A stretch of DNA of 64,000 nt from Cercospora beticola (lineage: Eukaryota > Ascomycota > Dothideomycetes > Mycosphaerellales > Mycosphaerellaceae), in contig NC_088936.1 in the NCBI RefSeq assembly GCF_033473495.1, positions 4,898,001 to 4,962,000 of the forward strand, given 5' to 3'. Shown here one piece after another: positions 43,644-54,786 of this stretch; the first letter of the stretch is position 1, and each line of letters starts with the position of its first letter. Made by a program: the position numbers and the translations under genes. The notes beneath the pieces are model-generated. The model had not been told where the DNA came from and searched no databases. It was given only the letters and a program-made list of their open reading frames with translations.

Positions 43644-43796
43644 CTAAGTATTCTGGTCAAATTTCTTACCCGTGAGGAACTGCTGCAAACGCAGCCAATT
43701 CGGGTCCTCAGACGACCGTCGAGCATGTGCCAAGCGCACATGCTTCAGCAGCGCGAGATGGGGTCGCAGAGTTTCACGAAAGTATACCGTGTACAT
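43644..43796 (-). CDS. Candidate 50-aa small ORF downstream of hir3
   Basis: An ATG-started minus-strand frame (MYTVYFRETLRPHLALLKHV...) ending in KKFDQNT. It is basic, has a credible amphipathic helix (RPHLALLKHVRLAHARR) and good codon use. It sits about 120 bp beyond the hir3 stop on the same strand, so it may be a separate small gene, perhaps with an upstream exon, or chance coding inside the hir3 3' UTR. No family is recognised. Confidence 0.35.
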   Translation of the reverse strand: MYTVYFRETLRPHLALLKHVRLAHARRSSEDPNWLRLQQFLTGKKFDQNT

Positions 43797-43916
43797 GCAT
43801 GGAAAAGAGGGGATAATCGGAAGAGTCCACGTTTGCAAGGGGCAACGAAGGGGTTGGCGCGGCGTCGTTCGTACTCCATCAGCAATTGTCGCGCGGTACG
43901 GGGCGGGAGGAGGCCT

Positions 43917-46900
43917 CTAGTCCCTCTCATCTTCCATCTCAACATCATTCTCGCCTGCTGCCGTGCCAGTCTGGTTGTCCGTAGGAGCTCCCGGAAGAGG
44001 AGAAGATGCTGGAAGCATATCGTCGTCTCTGTCTTCCTCCTCATCTCGTTCCCCTTCGAGATCACTAAGCTCGCTCTCGTCATCTGCATCGTCTGCGTTC
44101 TCATGGATGCTTGCCGGAGCACTGTTTTCCACCGAGAAGCCTCCAGGTAGACTGGATCTCCGTTCTTGGTCGATGACATCCACGACACCCTTCGGTTGAG
44201 CAGACGCATTTGTTCCAGCTTTGTCCTTGTTGGAAGTTGAGCCGCCCTTGAAGGCGCAGGCTTCGGCGTTCGTTCTGATTTCACGTCTTCCAACGCCAAT
44301 CTTGCGGCGGACTGGTGCGAGATCTGGTTCAGCAATTGCAGGAGCAGGCACGGGAACGGGCGCAGGTACTGCTGGGGCGGCTGGGGCGGCATCAGAAGCG
44401 CCATCCACATTCATGAGATGCGTGAGGCTCATCATCGGATTGCGAGGCGGGCTGGTCACTGCCGCGGGAGCGGGAGCAGGAGCAGGCTCTGGTGGCTTGC
44501 TTGCTTCTGCCTCCCTCTTCTGTCTCTCTTCTTGCTCCCACAGCTGCTTGCCTACAGTGCTGAAAAGATGCGCATACGAGTCTCCAATGAGATCATCGAT
44601 GGCGCTTGGTTTCATCAAGCCTTGATTGATCTTCTTCAGCTCTTGTACTTCACGAAGCACGTCAAGGGCCGGTGACTCGCCACTCGGCGTGTTCTGCATC
44701 CACACTTCTAGAGGATCTTTCCTGGCCACGAAGTCTTCGTATGCTATGTTGCTGAAGCACGCAGTCTCGAGTCCTTCTGATAAGCCACCGTATGAGCGTA
44801 GGAGATAAAGCCAGGCAGCACAAATGTCCTGCCAGACAAGGCTTTGCTCAAAGAGATCATTTTGTCTTCTCCGAACTCTCTTTGCCAGAGTCTCCAATGT
44901 GACACGGTCTTTGAGCTGTTTCAAGATCTTCACCATGAAGCGGGTGTAGCGGGAAGTGTAGACAAAGTGGCGTCCAGCCCTTTCGTTTTCTGGTCGCCAA
45001 ACTTGCAACACCATCGTCTTTGTGAACATTTGCTGAGTCAAGACGTTGTTGGCAGCTCGAGCGCAGGCATCAAGCTGCTCCGTGGTGGGCTCTGCGGAGG
45101 GTCTGCTCTGCTCGTAGGCAATATGAGCAGTTCTTGCAATCATGCGGTGATACCAATTCGATTTGTCTGCTTTACTCAGAGCTTTGAGCACTGCTAGGAC
45201 GTGCTCTGTCCACTTGTCCATGGACTCTGGGAATCCCTCTTTGCGCGCATAGTGAGAGTGGTCCAGTGCCTGTTTCATGCTGGCCGGATCAAGAGTGCCC
45301 TTGCGCCAGAGCTTGTCGACAATGACTAAGAGCTTGTAATGAGGCTCCAAAGTAGGCTCGCGCTTTGAGTCTTTACTTTCTTTCCGGTCCTTGTCAGGCA
45401 GGAGTTCCAGTGCCTTTACGAAAGCATCGACAACTTGTGGACCTGTAGGCGGCTGATCATGTCCTCTTAACTCATCAGACGCATTGTGCATCTTCCACAG
45501 ACACTTACCCACCATGTAGTGAAGCTGCCACTGATCAGATCGACCCCGCAGAGCTTTCTTGAACATGGTGTTGGCCAATTTCCATACAGTGTATAGCCGC
45601 ATAGGTTTGAGCGAGGTTGACCTGTGCACGCCTTTGTGATCACTGACGAAAATGTTCTCCTCCTCAACTTCAAAAGGCTTCATAGAAAATGGCTCCCGAG
45701 ACGATGCATACAGCCTCAAGGCGAAATCGCCGTACAACTCTGCCATCTTGCTGGATGTTTCGAACTTGAGGTCAGCAGAACGATGGGCAAGTGCCGTGGC
45801 CATCGTGAAGCAGTGAATGACATATTTCTGCAGTGTGATGATGTCCTGCATGCTGTTGTTGAGCTTCTCAGCCGACCATACAACACTTTCTTCGATTTTG
45901 GTATCGTATGCTTGCCCAAGGCGGAACCAAGTCTCCCAATGATTCATTGTGAACTCCAAATCTTGCATGAAGAACGCGATGGCAATATCGACATCCTCTG
46001 TTGGGGTTGGCCCAGTACGCTTTTGAGCGCGGAACTTGGTGAGTGACATGTGTCCCATCAAGAAGAACCAGCCTTTCGATGCCAACACTGCATCGCCCTC
46101 AGGCACGGGATGCACAGCAAGGTGGTTGCCTTCGCCCTTCACGCAGGAGTATAGCTCCAGGGGTTGAATGTTCGACTTGAGGAACTCCTTGATTGTCTCT
46201 CTGTTGCGCAGAATGGCCTCGGATGGCCTCCTCCTTGCGAGGGCACCATGTACCTTTTCGATAGTGTCCTTCAAAGTATGTTTTACAAGCTCCTTCATGG
46301 GAAGCTTGCTCGCCTGAGCCAGCAACAGATCCACGGCTTGCAAGGCCACGCCTCGGTCGAGGAATGCATCATGCGTGCAGTTGTGTTCAATGAGATCCTG
46401 GTCTGGATCGGTGAAGCAGTTCAGGCCATATAAATCGTACAGTACCTGCGCTTGCTCGGTGTCGTAGCCGTCCACGTGTGTCATAGAGAAGAACTCATCC
46501 TTCAGCATGCGAACAAAAGCTCGATTCAAGCAGGAGCATATGCCACGGATACCCAAATTGCGATGGACCACACGTAAAAACTCGAAGCGGTCCTCCGTTG
46601 GCATCAGAAAGATATTCTTGTTCTCCGATATTGCCTCCTGGAAAACGGCGTAGAGTATGATCCACACCCGAACTTGCGTCTCGTGACTCCAAGTCATGAC
46701 AGCGCGGAAAGACTGCACCGACGGTGCCTCGATCCGGCCAACGCTCACCGCATCATTCACAACGTTGAACACTTGTAGAAGCTGCAGTAGTTCTCCGAAG
46801 TTCCGCACCGCGAATCTGATGTAATCGTCATCCATGCAGCCCATGCAGCCCATGCCGTCCTGCTTGCCATGTATCAGCTCGAACAGAAGCTTGACCCATT

Positions 46901-49661
46901 CCGAAATCAGACGAAGGCTCTTGAGTTCAGTCACCAGACGCTCTGCTGGCTCGAGATTTGCATTTTCAGACGACTTCATCTCTTCCAGAACTATCCCGAT
47001 CATGCGCAGATAACAGCAGACGACCTTTGGTTTATAGTCGATCTTGATGTAGGCATCACGCAGACGCTGCCAGAGCATCAGCCGGACAGATACCGGACTC
47101 GTTTCCAGAAATCGTACGAACTCGGGTTGGACATTTGGTGGCAAGGCTGGAGTTGGTTGCTCATTGCTGGCATTATCTGTGTGTTTGACGGTATCGAGAC
47201 TCTCGAGCAACGGCTCCAGGCTCACTATCACAGACGCAGGATCAGAGACATCTTGGTTTGTGACCTTGACGAAAAAGTCTTTCATCGTCAGCTTGGAAAG
47301 CTCGCGTTCCAGCGCGTCGAGTGAGACCTCAGGCATGATCGCGTTGTTGGGAAGGTGGATACCGGGCATGTCGGCGTCAACGAGGATTCTTTTCAAATCG
47401 TGCATGCACCCGATGGTGTGTTCCTGCGTTACATCCTCGGAAGCGCCGATGGCGAAGGTAGTGGCCCATAGGAATCTGATGTTCAAACTATCTTTGAGGT
47501 CAGGCAAATCAGTCTGCTGTCGTGCAAGCATAATGTCTCTCGCCAGTTGCGACCATCGTTGGAGTCGGTCGCCTTGGGCCACGATCGTGTCTTCTGCTAC
47601 ACCGCTATTCGCCTGCTTGATAAGAGAGTACACATCCAGATGAAGCTCGAAGATAGATTGTATGATCTCCGATAAGTCATGCACGGCAGCTTGGACCTTG
47701 CCGTTGAGTTGCGGAGTTTGCCATTGAGCAACTTCGGCAGCTGCCTGCTTGTAAACCGTCTCATCAAAGTTAACGATGACACGGACCACCACTGTCTTCA
47801 ACGTCTCGGGCCACTGGTACTTGACGTAGCTGCTTTCTGTGACCGTGAGCTTGCCGGGACGAAGTAGCGCGTCAATGAACTTCCAGGCAACATCCGTTGT
47901 GAGCGACCATCCTTCGTTGACGGTGTCGATTAAGTCCTGAAGTCCGTCATTTGACAAAGGATCGAGTTTTGTCAGTACCTTGGATGACCCTATACTGCCG
48001 AACATGTTGCTCGTGGTGAGGAGATTTTGGCTTTGACTGATGTCGAGATTCTCGCCTCCAAATAACACGAGGTGAGCCATTGATTCTTTCCAGTGACCAA
48101 GTAAGCCTTGAATGTCCCTTCGCGCGTGGCGCAAAGCCGAAGAGGCCGCAAAGCCTTGACCTGCGGGCGAAACATCGCCGGAGTCTGTGGTCTGCATTTC
48201 CTGCCGCACATGACGCGCAGCATCAAAGCCCACAATCCCAATGCGCTCGAGAAGGCCACTTACAGTCCCGAACATCCAGTCATCGGCCGCCTGAAACTCA
48301 TTCAATGCCTGCTCGTGCTCCCAGCGTGTGTTTGCATCTGCTTGGCGCTCAGCGGCAGCGTCCACAATGGAATCCCGCGCACGAAGACGCTTGCTTTTGG
48401 TCCGCCCCTCTTCCGTATCGTGTAAGCCTGCCACATCTCCTGATCGCTTACGCGAAGGGAGAGTCATAGTCGACAGCTCAGTCTCGACCTCGACTGGTGA
48501 AGGACCGGCAATAGTCATGCTGGCGTCTGCAGAGGCTATCTGAGGCTGCACAGTGGGCCGACCGTTGTCTAGGCCAGGAAACTGCTGAGTCAGATTCATC
48601 GGATACATCGTTATCTTGGGTATTCTGACCCGAGAAATAATAACTTGTGGACTGCCAGGCTTCTCTAGGTCGCGCGGAGCTGGTAATGGTGGCAAAGTGC
48701 CAGCTTTGTCGAAGCATATGGCGAGGCAGGGAGGGCGTGTTGCGATCCCATGTTGGTCTGACATTTGTTGCTGCAGAATTGTATCGCCAAGCTCTGCCCA
48801 TGTCCTCGGAGCCGGCAAAATGTGCCTTCCTGTGTCCTCAGTCCCAGGCTGTTGATTGCTCTGTTGACGCAGTTCTCGTGCACGGTTTATGATCGCGTTG
48901 TACGGATGTAGTCTCGCCTTTATTTTATCGGACAGGAGTCGGCGCACATTCATGGAAGGAGGGGTCTGCAGGGTAGACAGATGATCTTGCAGCTGCGCGA
49001 CCAGTTCTCTCAGCTGTTCTGCTGCAAATCCCTCGTGAAGACCAGGCAGCGAGCGCACACTATCAAGCCCATCTTCGTCGCCGTCGAGCACAGCTTCCAA
49101 ACAGAAACGTGTTATTCGGTTACTGTTAAGAACTTCTCCTACAGAGGCTGTTCGTCGCCACAAGTCAGGATCAGTTTCATCCTTGTCCAGCGAGCTCACG
49201 AAGTGCTCCAGAGAATCTGTAGCCTCTGTGAGGATTTGATTGAGTGTCACGGCGAATGCGTCGAGTCTGTCGGACAGCTGGTCCAGCTTGAACTGTGCGT
49301 AATTCTTGTGCGACAGGTGGAGGATTTGCGGCAAAGTGCTCGGTCCAGTGTCGAAGTTATTGTTTGCTGTGCTTCGTCCGGGTGCAGGTCCATCAAGAGG
49401 AGGCACGTAATCTGGCGCTGGGCCATACAGTTGAATGCGCTCGAGCTCCGTCTGCGATTCCGGATACTTGAAGATCTCCGATTTGAACAGTTCCTCATAC
49501 GCTGCGGCAGCCTGATCATACGACTGTGGTCCATCTGCATGAAACTTCAAGGCGGTTTGGTAGAGCTTGAGTGCCTCTTCGATTTGGATTTCCTTGGTAT
49601 CGTCAACCTCGACGTCCGACTCGTCATCATATTCGATGTTCAGCGCCCTGAAGCCCGACAT
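43917..49661 (-). CDS. HIR3: HIR histone chaperone complex subunit Hir3 (CABIN1 homologue)
   Basis: One uninterrupted 1,914-aa frame from ATG at 49,661. The N-terminus (MSGFRALNIEYDDESDVEVDDTK) leads into TPR-like repeats (IEEALKLYQTALKFHADGPQSYDQAAAAYEELF), which is how fungal Hir3 and animal Cabin1 begin. The middle is helical throughout, with further TPR-like segments such as TSSKMAELYGDFALRLY. The C-terminus is disordered, with Pro/Ala-rich runs (PAPAPAPAAV) and an acidic end (DDADDESELSDLEGERDEEED). Hir3 scaffolds the HIRA/HIR complex that deposits H3-H4 independently of replication and represses histone genes. It is divergent from the ChAPs gene with 375 bp between starts. Confidence is high from the N-terminal match and length. 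Confidence 0.9.
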   Translation of the reverse strand: MSGFRALNIEYDDESDVEVDDTKEIQIEEALKLYQTALKFHADGPQSYDQAAAAYEELFKSEIFKYPESQTELERIQLYGPAPDYVPPLDGPAPGRSTANNNFDTGPSTLPQILHLSHKNYAQFKLDQLSDRLDAFAVTLNQILTEATDSLEHFVSSLDKDETDPDLWRRTASVGEVLNSNRITRFCLEAVLDGDEDGLDSVRSLPGLHEGFAAEQLRELVAQLQDHLSTLQTPPSMNVRRLLSDKIKARLHPYNAIINRARELRQQSNQQPGTEDTGRHILPAPRTWAELGDTILQQQMSDQHGIATRPPCLAICFDKAGTLPPLPAPRDLEKPGSPQVIISRVRIPKITMYPMNLTQQFPGLDNGRPTVQPQIASADASMTIAGPSPVEVETELSTMTLPSRKRSGDVAGLHDTEEGRTKSKRLRARDSIVDAAAERQADANTRWEHEQALNEFQAADDWMFGTVSGLLERIGIVGFDAARHVRQEMQTTDSGDVSPAGQGFAASSALRHARRDIQGLLGHWKESMAHLVLFGGENLDISQSQNLLTTSNMFGSIGSSKVLTKLDPLSNDGLQDLIDTVNEGWSLTTDVAWKFIDALLRPGKLTVTESSYVKYQWPETLKTVVVRVIVNFDETVYKQAAAEVAQWQTPQLNGKVQAAVHDLSEIIQSIFELHLDVYSLIKQANSGVAEDTIVAQGDRLQRWSQLARDIMLARQQTDLPDLKDSLNIRFLWATTFAIGASEDVTQEHTIGCMHDLKRILVDADMPGIHLPNNAIMPEVSLDALERELSKLTMKDFFVKVTNQDVSDPASVIVSLEPLLESLDTVKHTDNASNEQPTPALPPNVQPEFVRFLETSPVSVRLMLWQRLRDAYIKIDYKPKVVCCYLRMIGIVLEEMKSSENANLEPAERLVTELKSLRLISEWVKLLFELIHGKQDGMGCMGCMDDDYIRFAVRNFGELLQLLQVFNVVNDAVSVGRIEAPSVQSFRAVMTWSHETQVRVWIILYAVFQEAISENKNIFLMPTEDRFEFLRVVHRNLGIRGICSCLNRAFVRMLKDEFFSMTHVDGYDTEQAQVLYDLYGLNCFTDPDQDLIEHNCTHDAFLDRGVALQAVDLLLAQASKLPMKELVKHTLKDTIEKVHGALARRRPSEAILRNRETIKEFLKSNIQPLELYSCVKGEGNHLAVHPVPEGDAVLASKGWFFLMGHMSLTKFRAQKRTGPTPTEDVDIAIAFFMQDLEFTMNHWETWFRLGQAYDTKIEESVVWSAEKLNNSMQDIITLQKYVIHCFTMATALAHRSADLKFETSSKMAELYGDFALRLYASSREPFSMKPFEVEEENIFVSDHKGVHRSTSLKPMRLYTVWKLANTMFKKALRGRSDQWQLHYMVGKCLWKMHNASDELRGHDQPPTGPQVVDAFVKALELLPDKDRKESKDSKREPTLEPHYKLLVIVDKLWRKGTLDPASMKQALDHSHYARKEGFPESMDKWTEHVLAVLKALSKADKSNWYHRMIARTAHIAYEQSRPSAEPTTEQLDACARAANNVLTQQMFTKTMVLQVWRPENERAGRHFVYTSRYTRFMVKILKQLKDRVTLETLAKRVRRRQNDLFEQSLVWQDICAAWLYLLRSYGGLSEGLETACFSNIAYEDFVARKDPLEVWMQNTPSGESPALDVLREVQELKKINQGLMKPSAIDDLIGDSYAHLFSTVGKQLWEQEERQKREAEASKPPEPAPAPAPAAVTSPPRNPMMSLTHLMNVDGASDAAPAAPAVPAPVPVPAPAIAEPDLAPVRRKIGVGRREIRTNAEACAFKGGSTSNKDKAGTNASAQPKGVVDVIDQERRSSLPGGFSVENSAPASIHENADDADDESELSDLEGERDEEEDRDDDMLPASSPLPGAPTDNQTGTAAGENDVEMEDERD

Positions 49662-50036
49662 CGCTGGGGAGCACAGTTCATGTATGAGAATATCTCGACT
49701 CTGTTATATTAGTTTTGGCCGATGTTTAGCAAAGAGTGTTGAGTGAAGATGGATGAGAAGGTCGTCGCAATTGCCAGACGCGTGAAACTGTGAACGGACG
49801 CGCCTGGCAGGCAGGGGCCGAGGACTCCGATTGGCTGCGCAGCTGAGTCCGCTCCCAAGATGGGTCAGCTATGTTGGAGATTCGTGGTGTCTTGCTGCCG
49901 CAAAGGTTCACATCCAATTGATACACACCACCGATCGATCTCGCTGCCCCACCTCACCCGTCATACGACCACGCCACGTTATCGAGGACCTGATTGCGAC
50001 CCGGAAGCGAAGCCTTGCAGGCAAAGAGGAGGCACA
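49662..50036. promoter_or_regulatory. Divergent promoter region of hir3 and the ChAPs gene
   Basis: 375 bp between the two start codons. It contains no ORF of note. No specific site is claimed. Confidence 0.55.
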
Positions 50037-52365
50037 ATGGTGGCTACAGCAGTGCCAGAGTGAGTGCATCCGTCCTCCGGAGCGCAAGCGGTCAACAGAG
50101 CTTCGCCAGCTAAGCACGAGACAGACTGTTCGAAGATGAGAGCCACTCCGTTGTCGATGTACGAACCGAGAGCCTACAAGCACTGCGTGAACTTGGGCCA
50201 CCTGATCTGGTGCATTTGACTAAAGCACCAGCCAACAGCAAATCCGTCTCCAAGCAGGTATGCGACGCAACGAGAGGACCATGCGGCGGCGAGCTGGGAG
50301 CTTGCTGAGCAGAGCATGAGATTGGATGCCCATATACTGACTGGTTACACAAGGTCGGAGTCTACCATCATGTCACGGGCATCGATGCGTCCTCGTCAGC
50401 GAGCTTGGCAGCATACATCAACACTCTCACATACGCACCCAGCAACACCACGAACAAGGTGATCTCAGGCACCTACTGCTGCTACAATGCCTTTTCACGG
50501 GTCGACATGCGCGTGCAGGTACAGATCCCCGGCACTGTCGAGAGCTACTGTGTAGATGAGCGGGGGAACAAGCTGGAGGCTACAGAAGAGCATTGGCTGG
50601 AGACATATCTATGCAGTGTACTGCGGGCATATTCATACGCAGACACCGGGTCAGGCGACGTGATCAAGCGCATCATTGGTGTCAGGCGGTTCAATCCTGT
50701 GCAGAATACCGAGCAAGAGCAGAGATTCTTAGATGCGGCCGAGAAGCTGTTTTTCAGTGGTCGGTATTTCATTCTGCGCATGAAGTACACAAAAACTGAT
50801 CTATCGCAGGCTGGCAACTTGGTTCCGATCCCGAAATACAAGTTCCCAACCTTGTCTCGAATCACCTGACATCCGGACTATTGCACTACTTCAAAACCAC
50901 TGGCCGCTTCGCGTCTGGAATCAATCTGTTCGAGAAGCTACGCATTCGCGATCCCGAGATCTCTTCTCTTCTGGCAAAGGTCTATCTGGCCGCAGACGAG
51001 GAAGTCAAGGCTGTTCAGCTTCTGCACGAAGCTGTTCAAGAACTGCCCATGGACTATTCGATACTCGACACACAAGCAGAATTCTGCAATCGCAAAGGTC
51101 GCGCAGACCTCGCACTGGAACTGGCCAAGCGCGAAGTTGTTTCAGCTCCGAGTGAATTCTGCACATGGGCACGACTGGCGGAAATCTATGTCACTATGGA
51201 GAAATGGGATCTGGCGCTTTTAACATTGAACTCATGCCCCATGTTCACTTATCAGGATAAAGACGCGCCGCGACTACCCGAGCCAGCTCGTATATCATTG
51301 CCACTCTCACCCGACACTATATGCGACGAGATCGATGATGCAGGCGCGACACCCGATTCCGATGTAGTGCACCCAACGCTTAGGAGGCTGTCGGCGGGCA
51401 ACTACAAAGGCACTTTCCTCAAAGCTTATATGCTCCTCACAGAGATCACAAAGAGAATTGGCTGGGACCAATTACTTAAAATTCGCAGCCAGGTGTTTGT
51501 GATGGAAGAAGAGTACAGGCAAGAACGATCAGTACCCAGCGCTAGCCGCAGTGCTAGCACAACGGCACTTCGAGGCACAGATACGCCGCAACCGAATGGG
51601 CATTCTCAACAGGATGACGCCCGCTCCGATGCCGATACCGATGACATGATCAATGGCAACGATGAGCCTCAAGCAGCTTCCTCCCATCTTGACCCAGACG
51701 TCTCCAAACCTTCGACTTCGATCACCGTCCGCTCCGGTGCAGAGACCCCGCAAGCGCAGCCGCCGAACACGGATCCGGCGCACCAGCAATATACACAATT
51801 CCAGCACAAGCGCCTGTGTGAGCGGTGGCTAGACAATCTGTTCATGGTGCTATACGAAGACCTGCGCATCTACACCATCTGGCGGACCGAGGCATCGCAA
51901 TACAAGCAAAAACAGCTGCCCTACAATACAAAGAGCGCCGAAGAATGGGAGATCTTAGGTGATCTTGCGGAACGTCTACACCATCCTGAAGAGGCGATCG
52001 AGGCTTGGCAAGCATGCCTCAGTATGCGCTTCAGTCCTAAAGCCATGCGTGGTGTACTAAAACTGTACGAACAGCAAGGAGATGGCAGGGGAATGCTGGG
52101 CGCTCTTCTGCGGCTGATCGCCTGGCAGTACAGGTGGTATTCAGAGGTGAGTCGGGTCATCTTGTGTATAAGAAAGTGCTTTGCTGACCTTTACCAGTTC
52201 TCACCTGACCTGCTTTACACGATTCGCAAACTGATCGAAGATGAGGGAGCGGTCAAGGTACGGAGTATTGTGCAAGCCACAAGCCTGCCACAACCCATTC
52301 TGGATTTGACACACACCTACGCCGCTCTCTGCGCGGCCTTCAGGAGTACTGGCAGTGAAGGATAG
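50037..52365 (+). CDS. ChAPs-family protein (Chs5-Arf1-binding; Bud7/Bch1 type), one apparent frameshift
   Basis: Exons 50,037-50,059, 50,125-50,257, 50,354-52,146 and 52,198-52,365 give about 705 aa. The tiny first exon (MVATAVPE) and the 51-nt last intron, which is a multiple of three and would otherwise be read through, are placed by the family pattern (ALRELGPPDLVHLTK; WYSE followed by FSPDLLYTIRKL). TPR-like repeats fill residues 250-400. A disordered insert (about 470-560) precedes the conserved C-terminal block ending near VRSIVQATSLPQP. ChAPs assemble with Chs5 into exomer, which carries cargo such as chitin synthase from the trans-Golgi to the plasma membrane. At about 50,843-50,851 one base is missing: frame ...YKFP continues as NLVSNHLTSGLLHYF in the next frame. 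The rest is intact. Confidence 0.85.
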
Positions 52366-53169
52366 CATCATCGCCCAGAACTTCCTCGTGTAACCAAAAG
52401 TTCCAGCCAGCAACGCCCCGTGGTGATGGATCTGGTAGATTGCGCCGCGCGCTCTGCCGGGCAGGCCAGATGGCCAGTGACCGCCGTAAGCACTGGAGAG
52501 ACACGCGTGCATTTCTCGGTCTGAGTCGAGATCATGCTGCATGCAGATATGCACGTCCGCGGTCACGATTGAAGCATTGGAGGCGGAGCCAGTAGGCATG
52601 AGATACCGGACAACGAAAAGCATCAGATACCAGTATATCACGATATGTCCGCAGGGCTCGTATTGCACAATGTGTTGCGTTGTAGCCGACTCGGGCCTAT
52701 CATTACCTTAGCGCTTGCTTTTCTCCGCATACAGGAAGGTCTCGATCGATTGCGTGCGTTCAGAGGCACTCGGACTGAAGCCAGCGGATCCCTGCCTCTG
52801 AATGCCAAGCCGTCGCTCTCCACGCCGCTGCCAACTTTCTGTGCTGGCCGACACTCCCACCGCCTACAAGAACGCAGAGTCAATAATGCCAACGAATCTC
52901 GCCGCCGCCGCCTTTTCAGCCTCATCGCTGTCCTTCGTGCGACGTCACAGGCAGTCCTTCTTGTTCGATGCACTCCGAACATGGATACGAGGTTGCTCCA
53001 TCCAAAGACCAGCTTCCTGTGCCTTGATATGTGCCGGATCATCAGAATTCGGCATACGAGATCATGACGTGCAGTCTCTCATCTCTTTGGTATAGAAGCT
53101 GCAAAATCCCTCATCTTCACAAACTCGCATTCTTCTTTCGTCCCCAATTTTCTCAAGTCAGACGTCACC
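52366..53169. other. Intergenic, no gene seen
   Basis: Overlapping frames on both strands at 52,640-53,070 have no recognised domains. The right end is the amylase promoter and 5' UTR. Confidence 0.55.
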
Positions 53170-54786
53170 ATGACCGAGAACGCCACCCTCTTCCAAGGCT
53201 TTGAGTGGAATGTTCCGGCAGACGGCAAGCACTATCAACGCCTTCTGAAAGCGCTCCCAAGCCTCAAGAATGCCGGCATTGAAAACGTATGGCTCCCACC
53301 GGGCTGCAAAGCCTCTTCCAAGGACGGGAACGGATACGACATCTACGACCTTTACGATCTAGGCGAGTTCGACCAAAAAGGTGAAGTTCGGACCAAATGG
53401 GGCACCAAGGATGACCTGCTCGAATTGAGTGGCAAGGCGAAAGAATTGGGTGTCGGACTCTACTGGGACGCAGTTCTGAATCACAAAGCTGGCGCAGACA
53501 AGCAAGAGAAGGTACAAGCCAAGGAAGTGGCAGAGGACGATCGCAACAAAGAGATCAGCGATTCGTATCAGATATCCGCATGGCTTGGCTTTGAATTTCC
53601 TGGTCGAGGAGATAAGTATTCGAAGCAGAAGTATCATTGGCATCATTTCTCCGGAACGGACTGGAACCAAGCGAACGAGAAGAAAGCCATCTATAAATTG
53701 GAAGGACGAAACAAGGACTGGAGTGAGAGCGTAGACGATGAAGATGGGAATGCGGACTACATGATGTTTGCGGATGTCGATTACGATCACCCAGAAGTTC
53801 AAGAGGATGTTAAGAATTGGGGTCGCTGGATTGTCAATGAACTTGGGCTGAAAGGTTTCCGTCTCGATGCTGTGCAGCACTTCAGTCAGAGGTTTACGAA
53901 TGAGTGGGTTGAACATGTGCGTTCTTCTCAGCCCAGCGAAGATGGCAATCGCGAAGACGAGAAGAGCAACGGCGACATCTTCATGGTCGGCGAATTTTGG
54001 AGTGCAGATACCGAGAATATGCTTCAATGGCTCTCGAAGATGGATCACGAATTCTCCCTCTTCGATTCTCCATTGGTGTACAACTTCTCCCGCATTGGAA
54101 CAACACCTGATGCAGATCTCCGGACCGTGTTCGATAACACTCTCACACGAGCGGCGCCTTGCAATTCCGTCACTGTCGTCACGAACCACGATACGCAGCC
54201 GGGACAGACGATGGCCACGCCAATGGAAGGCTGGTTCAAATCCCTTGCGTACGCGATGATCTTGTTGCAGGAGAAGGGCTACCCGTGCGTATTCTACGGA
54301 GACGTGTATGGCATGAAAGCTGGAGAAGGTGAAGATGGCGTTGAGTCTGAAGAGCCTGCGGCGGGAGGCAAGATACCGGATATGGTACTTTGCAGGAAGT
54401 TGTTTGCGTATGGTGAGCAGGCGGATTACATGAATGAAGCAAATTGTATAGGGTGGTACAGGAAGGGCGATGAACAGCACAAGGATGGCATGGCGGTTGT
54501 CATGAGTAATCAAGGTCCTGGTTCAATCAAGATGGAGGTGGGCAAGGACAAAGCGGGCCACGTCTGGACAGATGTGCTTGGGTGGGAAGAGGGTGAAGTT
54601 GTGATTGACGAAGAAGGCTTCGGGGAGTTTCGATGTTCTGGTGTGAGCGTCAGTGTCTGGGTTAACAAGGACGCGAAGGGGAGAGAGAAATTTCCTGTGC
54701 AATTTGATGTGGACATCTACAATCTGGGCGAGACGAATGGAAACGCTCAAGGAGAAGGGAGTGATGCGAGTGTTGAGAGCACTTGA
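53170..54786 (+). CDS. Intracellular alpha-amylase (glycoside hydrolase family 13, bacterial liquefying type)
   Basis: A single 538-aa ORF with no signal peptide. The (beta/alpha)8 amylase motifs appear in order: NAGIENVWLPPG near residue 37, DAVLNHKAG (region I) near 100, GFRLDAVQHFS (region II, with the nucleophile Asp) near 230, VGEFW (region III, acid/base Glu) near 276 and TNHDTQPGQ (region IV, Asp) near 340. It cleaves internal alpha-1,4-glucosidic bonds. The cytosolic GH13_5 enzymes of fungi resemble Bacillus liquefying amylases and probably act on glycogen or cell-wall alpha-glucan primers rather than external starch. The C-terminal beta domain is short and ends in a low-complexity tail. 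No introns. Confidence 0.93.
   Translation: MTENATLFQGFEWNVPADGKHYQRLLKALPSLKNAGIENVWLPPGCKASSKDGNGYDIYDLYDLGEFDQKGEVRTKWGTKDDLLELSGKAKELGVGLYWDAVLNHKAGADKQEKVQAKEVAEDDRNKEISDSYQISAWLGFEFPGRGDKYSKQKYHWHHFSGTDWNQANEKKAIYKLEGRNKDWSESVDDEDGNADYMMFADVDYDHPEVQEDVKNWGRWIVNELGLKGFRLDAVQHFSQRFTNEWVEHVRSSQPSEDGNREDEKSNGDIFMVGEFWSADTENMLQWLSKMDHEFSLFDSPLVYNFSRIGTTPDADLRTVFDNTLTRAAPCNSVTVVTNHDTQPGQTMATPMEGWFKSLAYAMILLQEKGYPCVFYGDVYGMKAGEGEDGVESEEPAAGGKIPDMVLCRKLFAYGEQADYMNEANCIGWYRKGDEQHKDGMAVVMSNQGPGSIKMEVGKDKAGHVWTDVLGWEEGEVVIDEEGFGEFRCSGVSVSVWVNKDAKGREKFPVQFDVDIYNLGETNGNAQGEGSDASVEST

Noticed and set aside
53359..54513. 384-codon minus-strand ORF
   Set aside because: It lies antisense to the amylase catalytic domain; its length comes from the low stop frequency opposite a GC-biased gene.
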